In this document: piece by piece, positions 17,980 to 26,215 of the stretch | How the letters are laid out: each line of letters begins with the position of its first letter | How positions within the stretch are numbered: the first letter of the stretch is position 1 | NCBI GenBank assembly: GCA_947493335.1 | Contig: CANLQO010000002.1 | Span: 620,001-684,000, forward strand | Source of the DNA: an uncultured Paracoccaceae bacterium | GTDB lineage: Bacteria > Pseudomonadota > Alphaproteobacteria > Rhodobacterales > Rhodobacteraceae | DNA length: 64,000 nt | Direction of reading: 5' to 3' | Translations under genes and position numbers: made by a program | Notes under the pieces: generated by a model | Told to the model about the DNA's origin: nothing | Databases searched by the model: none | Seen by the model: only the letters and a program-made list of their open reading frames with translations

Positions 17980-18753
17980 TCACTCACGCTTTTCCAACCG
18001 CTTCTCAATCGCATCCAGTTTTGCCATGACTTCATCCCGGTAGGCATCTGTTGCGGCGACGTCCTCTTCGTGGTGGGCGTCTTGCATAGAGTTCACAATC
18101 AGACCGACCAGAAGGTTCACCACCGCAAATGTCGTGACCATGATGAAGGGCACGAAAAAGGCCCAGGCGTAGGGGTAGACCTCCATCACCGGGCGGACGA
18201 TGCCCATCGACCAGCTTTCAAGCGTCATGATCTGGAACAGGGAATAGGCTGATCCGCCCAGCGATCCAAACCACTGCGGGAATGCCGCGCCGAACAGCTT
18301 TGTCGCCATGACCGCGCCGATGTAGAAGATGATCCCCATCAGCAAAAAGACAGACCCCATTCCGGGCAGTGCTGTGATGAAACCTTCGACCACCCGGCGC
18401 AGCGTCGGCGCCACCGAGACGACGCGCAGCACCCGCAAGATTCGCAGCGCGCGCAACACTGATAGCCCCTGTGCGGCCGGGATCAGGGCGACGCCCACAA
18501 TGACAAAGTCGAAAATGTTCCAGCCGCTGCGGAAAAAGGACAGCCGATGGGCAAAGAGCTTTGCCGCAATCTCGGCCACGAAAACGGCCAGACACAGTGT
18601 ATCAAGGATCAGGATCAACGGCCCCACCGCGCCCATCACAGTCGCAGAGGTCTCTAGCCCGAGGATGACCGCGTTGAACAGGATCACCGCGATGATCGCC
18701 CGCTGCACGCTGGTGCGGTCTAGAAAGGCGGCGGTTCTGGCGCGTAAGGACAT
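17980..18753 (-). CDS. Bacterial voltage-gated sodium channel (NaChBac type)
   Basis: A 257-aa six-transmembrane ion channel subunit; four would form the channel. The S4 voltage sensor (residues ~101-120, RALRILRVLRVVSVAPTLRR) has Arg at every third position. The pore loop carries the selectivity filter TLESWSM (177-183), matching the TLESW of sodium-selective bacterial channels rather than the potassium signature. S6 contains the family Asn (VVNLLVGLIVNSMQ) and the C-terminal ~30 residues form an amphipathic helix (AKLDAIEKRLEKRE) like the tetramerising coiled coil. Possible roles are motility, pH or Na+ responses in a marine cell. Confidence 0.93.
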   Translation of the reverse strand: MSLRARTAAFLDRTSVQRAIIAVILFNAVILGLETSATVMGAVGPLILILDTLCLAVFVAEIAAKLFAHRLSFFRSGWNIFDFVIVGVALIPAAQGLSVLRALRILRVLRVVSVAPTLRRVVEGFITALPGMGSVFLLMGIIFYIGAVMATKLFGAAFPQWFGSLGGSAYSLFQIMTLESWSMGIVRPVMEVYPYAWAFFVPFIMVTTFAVVNLLVGLIVNSMQDAHHEEDVAATDAYRDEVMAKLDAIEKRLEKRE

Positions 18754-18883
18754 GCTGGCTCCTGTTGTGGGTCTGGGTGGATATGTGGGGCAATGGCCCG
18801 TGCTTCAAGGCAAAACCGGAACGCAAGGTCAGGGTTGGCAAAGGGCCGGGCGACGCGGCAGTGTGGCGCAAAGGGGGACAGGC

Positions 18884-19567
18884 ATGCGCGCCGTGAAAAT
18901 CTATCGCTGGATCGTGTTTCTGCTGGCTGCCGGCTACTGCCTGCGGATGATATTCTTGAGCGATTACAGCAATTTCTCTGGCCCTTTCCGGTTCCTCACG
19001 GTCTGGGCGCTGTTTTGCTCCTTCTTCGCCGCCAGCCGCATGATGGCGCTCGAAGAGGGGCGCAGCACCAGACGCTGGGACGGGTTCGTCAGCATGACCG
19101 CGGTTGTCAATGCGATGGTCGTCTATCTCTACTGGTCATTGTTCCTGAATGATCCGGCCTCTGTCACCCGCGACGGGCAATTGGGCGAACCCTATCTGGA
19201 GCTTTATCTGCATGGCCTCGGCCCGCTTTTGCAGTGGATTGACGCGACATTCATTCATCGCGCGTTCCGGCGGCTCAAAGCCGCGTTTTTGTGGCTGTTT
19301 GGCCTGATTAGTCTCTATATTCTGTGGATCGAGTTCGTGATCCAACCACTTGCTGCCGCCCCGCGCGGCACGGTGACAAACGGTCTGCCGTATCCGTTTC
19401 TGAATTCACTGCTACCTGCCGACCGTGTCGCCACCTACGGCACCTATTTTGTGGCCGCCGCCGTCTTGCTGTTGGTCTTTGCCGGGTTTGCCTGGGGTGT
19501 CAGACGGATGTTTCCGCGGCCAGAAGGGCCGCAAGCCCTGCGCGATAATCCGAGTAACGCAGCGTGA
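18884..19567 (+). CDS. Multi-pass membrane protein, FAR-17a/AIG1 (Pr6Pr)-like
   Basis: A 227-aa protein with about six hydrophobic segments. The middle WSLFLNDP...LYLHGLGPLLQWIDATF and the late LFGLISLYILWIEFVI..GLPYPFLNSL resemble the FAR-17a/AIG1-like membrane family (eukaryotic members are lipid hydrolases). Family assignment is by pattern only. ATG 18884 is chosen because it follows AAAGGGGGACA and begins a plausible membrane N-terminus. Its last 68 bp overlap the 3' end of the convergent SDR gene. It is divergent from the sodium channel gene. Confidence 0.6.
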   Translation: MRAVKIYRWIVFLLAAGYCLRMIFLSDYSNFSGPFRFLTVWALFCSFFAASRMMALEEGRSTRRWDGFVSMTAVVNAMVVYLYWSLFLNDPASVTRDGQLGEPYLELYLHGLGPLLQWIDATFIHRAFRRLKAAFLWLFGLISLYILWIEFVIQPLAAAPRGTVTNGLPYPFLNSLLPADRVATYGTYFVAAAVLLLVFAGFAWGVRRMFPRPEGPQALRDNPSNAA

Positions 19568-20354
19568 CGCCAAGCTCTTCCTTGATCCGGTCGTTCCGCA
19601 CCTTTTTGCTTTCGGCATAAAAGCTGCGCGCCATTGGCGTCATCTCGGCGGTGGCGAAATCCTCGGCTTCTGGCACTGGCAGACCCAGCAATTCCGCAGC
19701 ATGCGCAATGACGTCCTCAGGCGGCGCGGGGTCATCATCACAGACGTTATAGGCGGTACCGGGATTGGGCCGCGCGATAGAGGCGGCAAGCACTTGCGCG
19801 ATATCCGCCACATGGGTTCGGCTGAACACCTGCCCGGGCTTGATGATCCGTCGCGCCGTGCCATTGCGGACCTTGGAAAACGGGCCACGCCCGGGGCCAT
19901 AGATACCGGCAAGGCGGAAGACATGCAGCGGCAGGTTTGGGATATCTGACCATTTAGATTCGGCTCTAACACGGGCGATTCCGCGCTTTGTGGCTGGGGT
20001 CAGGGGGGCATCCTCATCCACCCAATCGCCCTGATGGTCGCCATAGACCCCCGTGGTCGACAGATACCCAACCCAGACAAATTGCCCGGCGCGTGCGGCG
20101 ATCTCATCCCGTAGCTCTGCCAGCACCGGGTCGCCATCCTCACCGGGCGCGGCAGAGATCAAAAGATGCGTGGCGGCGTCAAGCGCGGGGATCATGTTGG
20201 CACCGGGCCAGATCCGTGGCTCGACCCCCCGCGCCATCATCGCAGAAAGCTTATCTTCGTTGCGGGTGGTGCCAATAATCCGCCAATCGCGCAAATGCGA
20301 CTCGAGCGCTTGTGCGGAATAGCCGTGTCCGAAGGAAAGAAGCGTGTGTGTCAT
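19500..20354 (-). CDS. NAD-dependent epimerase/SDR family protein (YeeZ-like)
   Basis: A ~284-aa Rossmann-fold protein. The N-terminus MTHTLLSFGHGYSAQALE replaces the usual GxxGxxG with GHGYSA, as in YeeZ-type atypical SDRs. Other landmarks are YLSTTGVYGDHQGDWVDE (catalytic-like Thr/Tyr), VFRLAGIYGPGRG and AYNVCDDDPAPPEDVI. Substrate unknown. ATG 20354 is taken as start; an in-frame ATG six bases further upstream (20360) is possible. It ends inside the convergent membrane protein gene. Confidence 0.82.
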   Translation of the reverse strand: MTHTLLSFGHGYSAQALESHLRDWRIIGTTRNEDKLSAMMARGVEPRIWPGANMIPALDAATHLLISAAPGEDGDPVLAELRDEIAARAGQFVWVGYLSTTGVYGDHQGDWVDEDAPLTPATKRGIARVRAESKWSDIPNLPLHVFRLAGIYGPGRGPFSKVRNGTARRIIKPGQVFSRTHVADIAQVLAASIARPNPGTAYNVCDDDPAPPEDVIAHAAELLGLPVPEAEDFATAEMTPMARSFYAESKKVRNDRIKEELGVTLRYSDYRAGLAALLAAETSV

Positions 20355-20410
20355 GACCATGAGATGGCGCAGCACTGGACCGGATGCAAGGTTGTGTTAA
20401 CCTTTGCGGC

Positions 20411-21040
20411 ATGGCCAAGCTGCCCAACCTCAAAGACGCCTACGCGCTGTCCTCTGATGACGGTATCAAACAGCTCTATGCCGATTGGGCGCAGACCTAT
20501 GATGCCGGTTTCGGAGAAGCGATGGGTTATCAACTGCCGCGCGCGGTGGCGCTTGCCTTTGCCGGTGCGGGCGGAACGGGCCCGGTGCTGGATTTCGGCG
20601 CAGGCACCGGTTTGGTGGCCGACCATCTTGCGCATATGAATATTGGGCCGCTTGATGCGGTTGATCTGTCGACCGAAATGCTTGCCGTTGCACGCGACAA
20701 GGGCCACTACCGGATGTTGACGGATGCCAACATCTTTGCGCCCGGGCACAACCTGACCCCTGCCTCTTACAATGGGATCGTCAGTGCAGGCACATTCACG
20801 CATGGCCATGTCGGGCCGGAGGGATTGCGGCCGCTCCTGGCTATGGCCGCGCCCGGTGCCACATGCGTCATTTCAGTCAACGCAGCGCATTATGAAATGG
20901 CCGGATTTGGGCCGGTTTTGGCAGGGTTAGAGCCTGTTATGGCAGAAATCGCCCTGCAAGATGTGCGTATCTATGACGACCGCGCGGATGAAGATCACCG
21001 CGATGATATGGCGCGACTGTTGGTCCTGAAAACCCGCTAG
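20411..21040 (+). CDS. Class I SAM-dependent methyltransferase
   Basis: A 209-aa protein starting MAKLPNLKDAYAL. The SAM-binding motif I is VLDFGAGTGLVADHL, followed by DAVDLSTEMLAVARDKG (acidic loop). Then comes YNGIVSAGTFTHGHVG and a typical class I C-terminal strand. The conserved opening (LSSDDGIKQLYADWAQTYD) is like small-molecule or quinone-type methyltransferases; the acceptor is not known. Its stop overlaps the end of the convergent caiD-like gene by 4 bp. Confidence 0.85.
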   Translation: MAKLPNLKDAYALSSDDGIKQLYADWAQTYDAGFGEAMGYQLPRAVALAFAGAGGTGPVLDFGAGTGLVADHLAHMNIGPLDAVDLSTEMLAVARDKGHYRMLTDANIFAPGHNLTPASYNGIVSAGTFTHGHVGPEGLRPLLAMAAPGATCVISVNAAHYEMAGFGPVLAGLEPVMAEIALQDVRIYDDRADEDHRDDMARLLVLKTR

Positions 21041-21819
21041 CGGCCTTTCCAGACCGGGTCGCGTTTCTCAGCGAAGGCGCGCGCACCTTCTGCCTGATCC
21101 TCTGACGCATACAGCCGGTCGACGGTTGGCAATTGCCGCTTGGTGATCCGGTTCATGCTGTCCTGAAATTTGCTGTCTTCGGCGTCACGCACAATCTCTT
21201 TGATCGCAGCATAGACAAGCGGCGGACCGCTTGCGATCAGATCCGCCATCTTTCGCGCCTCGGCCATCAAAGCTTCCGCCGGGTGGATATGGTTCACGAT
21301 CCCCCAGCCCCGCGCCTCTTCGGCATCAAACCAGCGCCCGGTCAGCAGCAATTCCATCGCAATGTGATAGGGGATACGCTTGGGAAGCTTCACGCTGGCC
21401 GCATCCGCGACAGTTCCGGACCGGATTTCTGGCAAGGCAAAGCTCGCATGGTCAGCGGCCAGGATGATATCTGCCGAAAGCGCCAGTTCCAGCCCGCCGC
21501 CACAGCAAATCCCGTTGACCGCCGCAATCACCGGCTTGTTCATCTGCGGCAACTCTTGCAAACCGCCAAAACCGCCGACGCCATAATCGCCATCGACGGC
21601 GTCACCGTCATTCGCCGCCTTAAGGTCCCAACCGGGGCAAAAGAATTTTTCGCCTGCGCCAGTAATGATTGCCACCCGCAGATCGGGATCGTCGCGGAAG
21701 TCGGCAAAAACCTCGCCCATGCGGCGGCTGGTTTGCAGATCGATCGCATTGGCCTTGGGCCGGTCTAGCGTGACAGTCAGGATCGCGCCATCGCGCTGGA
21801 TTTTGATCGGGTCAGTCAT
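21037..21819 (-). CDS. caiD: Crotonobetainyl-CoA hydratase-like enoyl-CoA hydratase
   Basis: A 260-aa crotonase-fold enzyme. It resembles E. coli CaiD closely as I remember that sequence: LDRPKANAID near the start, VAIITGAGEKFF, GWDLKAA, NKPVIAAVNG and the end FAEKRDPVWKGR. The two glutamates expected for hydration are Glu111 (GGGLELALSAD) and Glu131 (ALPEIRSG), at the same positions as in CaiD. It would interconvert crotonobetainyl-CoA and L-carnitinyl-CoA. The gene overlaps the acyl-CoA synthetase gene by 8 bp and ends the minus-strand cluster. Another short-chain enoyl-CoA substrate is possible. Confidence 0.85.
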   Translation of the reverse strand: MTDPIKIQRDGAILTVTLDRPKANAIDLQTSRRMGEVFADFRDDPDLRVAIITGAGEKFFCPGWDLKAANDGDAVDGDYGVGGFGGLQELPQMNKPVIAAVNGICCGGGLELALSADIILAADHASFALPEIRSGTVADAASVKLPKRIPYHIAMELLLTGRWFDAEEARGWGIVNHIHPAEALMAEARKMADLIASGPPLVYAAIKEIVRDAEDSKFQDSMNRITKRQLPTVDRLYASEDQAEGARAFAEKRDPVWKGR

Positions 21820-23812
21820 CGGCTTTCCTTATCAGCGCATCTGCCGCGACCGCGCGGGTCGGCGTGCAGATCAAAGGGTTGATTTCAACTTCGGCAATGG
21901 TGTCGGCATGTGCAAGGACATAGTCCTGAACAGCCATGACGGCGGCCACGATGGCGTCGCGGTCGGCCGCCGGCTTTCCGCGGTATCCGTCCAACAGTTT
22001 TGCCGTTTTTAGCTTTGTTAGAGCCTGTTTGACGTGTTCGCCCGTGGTTGGCAGTAGCAGGTGCGTGGTGTCTTCCAAAAGTTCGGTCAAGGTGCCGCCC
22101 GCCCCAAGCGTCAAAAGGAACCCACAGGTTGGATCAGCCGTGACGCCAACAAGCAATTCGGCCACACCATCGGTGACCATCTCCTCTAACAGAAAGCTCT
22201 TTGCGCCCATCTCCTCGGCGACCTTGGGCACGTCCGCCCGCGCAAGGTTCAAGCGCACTGCGCCGTGGTCTGATTTGTGGGCAAAGCCTTCACCCTTGAG
22301 GACGAGTGGCGGGGTCAGGTCGTCCGCTGCCCGAAGATCGCGGGTGCCCCTGGGCACAACGACGCCATGAACCGCCAACCCCGCTTTGGCCTCGGCCTCG
22401 GATAGCGTGCGCCCCACTTGTGCATGGCTTGTGCACAGGTTGTGCACGATCTGTGAGGTGTCGTTTTGCTGCGCCGCCGTGACGGCGGCAAGTGCGGCAT
22501 CCAAGCCGCAAAACGGCACGATCCCTGCGTTCATCAAGTCGCGGGCCACTGCTTCCGGCATGAGCTCGGGAAGGGTCGCAACCATTGCGATTGGCAGGCG
22601 CGTCGCGGCCCGCGCGCCCTTTGCGGCGGCAATGGCGGTATCCCAATCAGAGACGTCACAGCGATCCGCCCGTGGGAAGTCCACGATTAGCAACGTCAGC
22701 GCCAATTTCGGGTCTAACATTGCAGAAAACGCCAAAGTCATCGCTTCGGTGTCCCGCCAGATATAGGTGTGGTAATCAAGCGGATTGGCTAATGCGACCT
22801 TCGGTCCAAGTGCCGCGAAAAGTTCGTCTTTCTGGCGCCGGTTCAGCGGTGGAAATAGCAAGCCGTGTTGCAAGGCAAGGTCCGCAGCCAGCGCCGCCTC
22901 GCCGCCCGAACAACTGATCGTCGCGATCCCCTTGTGCGGCAGTGGCCCCGTGACATGCAGCAGCTTCAGGGTCTCCAGAAAAACGTCCAGATCATCGACC
23001 CTTGCTATCCCCAACCGGGCCAAAAGCGCCGCACTCGCCGCATCGCTTCCGGCAAGCGACGCAGTATGCGAAACGGTCGTGGCCTTGGCTTCGTCAGAAC
23101 GGCCGACCTTTAGCGCGACCATCGGGATTTTGCGGTCGTGGGCCTTGCGGGCCAAAGCCTCCCAGGCGCGCACATCGCCAAACCCCTCGATATGCAGGCC
23201 AATTGCGGTGACGCGCGGGTCATCAAGCAAGGCGGCGGCAATTTCGGCCTGTGACGTTTGCGCCTGATTGCCGCAAGTCACAACATATCCCATCGGCAAT
23301 CCGCGCGCCTGCATCGTCAGATTGATCGCGATGTTTGACGACTGGGTCAGGATCGCGACACCACGATCGCAGGGAAGACACCCATGCTGATCGGGCCAGA
23401 TCACCGCGCCATCGAACATGTTGATCAGCCCATAGCAATTTGGTCCAAGGATGGGCATATCGCCAGCGGCTTCCAGCAACTCCTCATGCAGGTTTGCTCC
23501 GTCTTCGACTTCACCAAAGCCAGAGGCAAAACAGACCGCGCCGCCAGCATTTTGAGCCGAAAGCCCTTTAATAGTGTCGATTGTTGCATTGCGGTTCACC
23601 CCGACAAAGCTGGCATCGGGCGTCTTGGGCAAGGCACTCAGGTCGCGAAATGCGGTGACACCTGCCACCTCTTCCCGTTTCGGGTGGACGGGCCAGATTG
23701 CGCCGGAAAAGCCAGCCTTCTGGAGTTGCGTCACGACGGCCTCGCACCAAGCGCCACCGCCGATCACGGCCACCGATTGCGGGTTCAGCAAGCGAGATAG
23801 ATCGCGGGTCAT
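21812..23812 (-). CDS. Acetate--CoA ligase family protein (ADP-forming acyl-CoA synthetase, fused subunits)
   Basis: A 666-aa enzyme that would form an acyl-CoA with ATP. The N-terminal CoA-binding domain (LLNPQSVAVIGGGAWCEAV, ILGPNCYGLINM) leads to the succinyl-CoA-ligase-like domains; the phospho-transfer His lies in TVSHTASLAGSDAA (about residue 257). The C-terminal third is an ATP-grasp domain (PLVLKGEGFAHKSDHGAV, GVTADPTCGFLLTLGAGG). Subunits are fused in the alpha-beta order. The neighbours, a CaiD-like hydratase and an acyl-CoA dehydrogenase, suggest it activates carnitine, gamma-butyrobetaine or a similar acid. Confidence 0.88.
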   Translation of the reverse strand: MTRDLSRLLNPQSVAVIGGGAWCEAVVTQLQKAGFSGAIWPVHPKREEVAGVTAFRDLSALPKTPDASFVGVNRNATIDTIKGLSAQNAGGAVCFASGFGEVEDGANLHEELLEAAGDMPILGPNCYGLINMFDGAVIWPDQHGCLPCDRGVAILTQSSNIAINLTMQARGLPMGYVVTCGNQAQTSQAEIAAALLDDPRVTAIGLHIEGFGDVRAWEALARKAHDRKIPMVALKVGRSDEAKATTVSHTASLAGSDAASAALLARLGIARVDDLDVFLETLKLLHVTGPLPHKGIATISCSGGEAALAADLALQHGLLFPPLNRRQKDELFAALGPKVALANPLDYHTYIWRDTEAMTLAFSAMLDPKLALTLLIVDFPRADRCDVSDWDTAIAAAKGARAATRLPIAMVATLPELMPEAVARDLMNAGIVPFCGLDAALAAVTAAQQNDTSQIVHNLCTSHAQVGRTLSEAEAKAGLAVHGVVVPRGTRDLRAADDLTPPLVLKGEGFAHKSDHGAVRLNLARADVPKVAEEMGAKSFLLEEMVTDGVAELLVGVTADPTCGFLLTLGAGGTLTELLEDTTHLLLPTTGEHVKQALTKLKTAKLLDGYRGKPAADRDAIVAAVMAVQDYVLAHADTIAEVEINPLICTPTRAVAADALIRKADD

Positions 23813-23825
23813 GCCGGATGTCCCT

Positions 23826-23923
23826 TGCTTCTTCTGGTCAAAAATACTTCGGGGGGAGTCTGCCTTTGGCGGACGGGGGGCTGGCCCCCCGCCACAGGCG
23901 ACGCGCTTGCGCGGCGCAACATC
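23826..23923 (-). repeat. Type A intergenic hairpin element, copy 3
   Basis: Read on the minus strand: hairpins GCGCCGCGCAAGCGCG and GGGGGGCCAGCCCCCC, then GTCCGCC..GGCAGAC and CCCCCC followed by the core GAAGTATTTTTGACCAGAAG. It lies between the acyl-CoA dehydrogenase stop and the synthetase start, 12 nt before that ATG; the final AGAAGAAGCAAGGG serves as ribosome-binding region. Confidence 0.7.
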
Positions 23924-25087
23924 TTAGGCCCCCAGCGCGCGCAACAGATCACGACTGATGATGTGGCGTTGGATCTCGGATGTTCCATCCCAAATTCGTT
24001 CCACCCGCGCATCGCGCCAAAACCGCTCCAGCGGATAATCATCCATTAATCCCATACCGCCATGGATCTGGATCGCGGCATCCGTCACCCGGGCCAACAT
24101 CTCAGAGGCGTAAAGCTTTGCACTTGCTATTTCGCGGTTCGCAGGCAGGCCCTTGTCCAGCCGGTCAGCAGCGGCGAGCGTCAACAGGTCGGCGGCATCG
24201 ATTTCGGTGATCATATCCGCCAACTGAAAGCTGACGCCTTGAAACTTGCCGATCTTCTGGCCGAATTGCTCACGCTCAGCGGCATAGTTCAGCGCATAGT
24301 CAAAACAGCGCCGCGCACGGCCAACGGACATCGTCGCGACCGTAATACGCGTGGCGTAAAGCCATTCGTTCATCACATCAAAGCCGCCATCGACCTCACC
24401 CAGCACCTGCGCGTCCGGCAAACGACAGTCATCGAACTCAAGGATCATGTTCTTGTAACCGCGGTGGCTGACGGATTTGTAGCCATCGCGGATGGTGAAA
24501 CCGGGCGTGCCACGATCAACCAGAAAGGTGGTGATCCGCTTCTTTGGTCCGCGCGGTGTCTGATCCTCGCCGGTTGCGACAAAGACGATCAGGAAATCGG
24601 CGTGATCTGCGCCGGAAATGAAATGCTTGGTTCCGTTCAGAACCCAATCGCCGCCATCACGCACGGCCGCGCATTTCATGCCGCGCACATCCGATCCGGC
24701 ACCCGGTTCGGTCATGGCCAGCGCGTCCATCCGTTCGCCGCGTACGGCGGGCATCAGATAGCGTTCGATCTGTTCGCCTTCACAGGCCATCAGGATGTTC
24801 TGCGGTCGCCCGAAAAAGTGATTGAGCGCCATGGACCCACGGCCCAGTTCGCGTTCGACCAGCGCAAATTCCACATGATTCAGTCCGGCACAGCCGACGC
24901 TTTCAGGGAAATTACAGGCATAAAACCCCAGGTTTAGGGTCTTATTCTTGATCTCTTGCGCGATTTCGGCGGGGACTTCGCCGGTGCGCTCGACCAGCGC
25001 TTCATGTGGATAGATTTCGTTTTCGACAAAGGTGCGGACAGTGTCCGCGATCATGTTGTGTTCGTCTGTCAGGCCATAGGTTGTCAT
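23924..25087 (-). CDS. Acyl-CoA dehydrogenase family protein
   Basis: A 387-aa flavoprotein with N-terminal helical, middle beta and C-terminal helical domains. Landmarks: ALAMTEPGAGSDVRGMKC (FAD/substrate), WVLNGTKHFISGADHADF, REQFGQKIGKFQGVSFQLADM and IHGGMGLMDDYPLERFWRDAR. At the usual catalytic-glutamate position (YEGT in medium-chain enzymes) it has IWDGTSEIQ with Asp367. Next to CaiD and an acyl-CoA synthetase it could oxidise gamma-butyrobetainyl-CoA to crotonobetainyl-CoA, but other short acyl-CoAs are possible. Electrons go to ETF. Confidence 0.92.
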   Translation of the reverse strand: MTTYGLTDEHNMIADTVRTFVENEIYPHEALVERTGEVPAEIAQEIKNKTLNLGFYACNFPESVGCAGLNHVEFALVERELGRGSMALNHFFGRPQNILMACEGEQIERYLMPAVRGERMDALAMTEPGAGSDVRGMKCAAVRDGGDWVLNGTKHFISGADHADFLIVFVATGEDQTPRGPKKRITTFLVDRGTPGFTIRDGYKSVSHRGYKNMILEFDDCRLPDAQVLGEVDGGFDVMNEWLYATRITVATMSVGRARRCFDYALNYAAEREQFGQKIGKFQGVSFQLADMITEIDAADLLTLAAADRLDKGLPANREIASAKLYASEMLARVTDAAIQIHGGMGLMDDYPLERFWRDARVERIWDGTSEIQRHIISRDLLRALGA

Positions 25088-25133
25088 GGGTTTTGCCTTG
25101 CGTTTGGTGTCAGGAAGGGTGAGCGCGAAACGC

Positions 25134-25229
25134 TCAGCCGCCCAGCCCCAGACGCGTCAGGCTTTTCCAACGCACACGGGTGTCATCCACGGCAATCCCA
25201 AGGTGCCACAGAAGGCGCGCGCCGCTCAT
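25134..25229 (-). CDS. Possible 31-aa micro-ORF in the CoA cluster
   Basis: The ATG overlaps the stop codon of the hydroxylase gene as ATGA, and the frame MSGARLLWHLGIAVDDTR continues for 31 residues to ...RLGLGG. The third codon positions are G/C-biased like real genes. It may be a genuine leader or small protein, or the remnant of a larger gene, since it looks like the tail of a regulator or enzyme. A hairpin (GAGCG/CGCTC, 25121-25135) overlaps its stop. I do not recognise it. Confidence 0.3.
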   Translation of the reverse strand: MSGARLLWHLGIAVDDTRVRWKSLTRLGLGG

Positions 25230-26215
25230 GTGTACATCTGCTTTTTGCGGGCGCGGGTCTCGTCCGTCGCCTTTGCGGTGCCATCATGGTAGCTGCCGAA
25301 CCAGCGGTCCCAGGGCATTTCAACCGTGCCATAGTTGCATTCGAAATAGCGGTGGTGCAGCTGGTGAAAAAACACGCCCATGCGCATTTGGGGATTGTCC
25401 TTGACCACCAGTTCTTCGAACCCCGAATGGCTGAACACTGGGTGGGTAGACTGCACATATCCGTGAAACATCAGGTGCAAGGGATGGCTGGGAACAACGA
25501 AGTGGATCAGGAAGTTGGTGTAGAACAGCACATGCTCAATCGGGTGCATCGAGATGCCTGACCATGGCCCCACATTGACGTTCCGGTGGTGAAGGGCGTG
25601 GGCAAGCTTATACAGCGGCGGCCAGTGCAGCAGGCGGTGAACCCAGTAGAAATGGAAACTTGACCAGATCGGGATCAGCACGAAGAACGCAACGAACCAG
25701 ACCGGGTTGTCGGGGAACAACATCGCGGGCGCATAGCCGTTGGCCATCGCCCAGAACACCAGCACCTGCGCGGCAGTCCACAAGGTGATGCCGCTAACGA
25801 TGTGCCAGAACATGTTGTCCAGCACCTGATTGCCAAAGGTGAAGCTGCCGTTGTCGCGGTTCTGGTCACGTGGGTCGAACTTTGACGTATCGCCCTGCCC
25901 TTTGCGCATGATCAGCCAGTAATGCAGCGTGCCCGCAATGATCACCTGCGGCACAAGGTTGGCCAGCCAGACGCGGGTGATCCAGCCGGGCGCGAATTCC
26001 GTCATCGCGGCCAACGGCGGCAAGATCAGAAAATAGGCCAAAAACGCCAGCAACAGACACAGAGTTGTGGTAGAAATCTCGAACCAGAAAGCCGCGTACC
26101 AGCGGAAAATGCCGCGCGGATCAGGCGGCCATTGGAACAGCGGGTTCTGCGCAATCGGGGTGGGTGGGCGATGGTTCCAGCGTCCGGCTTCGCGGGTTTC
26201 TGCGTCAGTGGGCAT
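25226..26215 (-). CDS. Sterol desaturase / fatty acid hydroxylase superfamily membrane protein
   Basis: A 329-aa integral membrane di-iron oxygenase-like protein. Several transmembrane segments (about residues 38-60, 80-110, 160-200) are followed by the histidine clusters HFYWVHRLLHWPPLYKLAH with ALHHRN, later SHPLHLMFHG and FFHQLHHRYFE, the pattern that binds two irons. Members insert OH or double bonds into lipids or small aliphatics. ATG 26215 is used: it overlaps the upstream aldolase stop by 11 bp and gives a sensible cytoplasmic start (MPTDAETREAGRW). Its substrate in this cluster is unknown. Confidence 0.88.
   Translation of the reverse strand: MPTDAETREAGRWNHRPPTPIAQNPLFQWPPDPRGIFRWYAAFWFEISTTTLCLLLAFLAYFLILPPLAAMTEFAPGWITRVWLANLVPQVIIAGTLHYWLIMRKGQGDTSKFDPRDQNRDNGSFTFGNQVLDNMFWHIVSGITLWTAAQVLVFWAMANGYAPAMLFPDNPVWFVAFFVLIPIWSSFHFYWVHRLLHWPPLYKLAHALHHRNVNVGPWSGISMHPIEHVLFYTNFLIHFVVPSHPLHLMFHGYVQSTHPVFSHSGFEELVVKDNPQMRMGVFFHQLHHRYFECNYGTVEMPWDRWFGSYHDGTAKATDETRARKKQMYT

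Noticed and set aside
25121-25135. GAGCG-CGAAA-CGCTC hairpin as a terminator
   Set aside because: Only 5 bp and no T-run on the minus strand; too weak to call.
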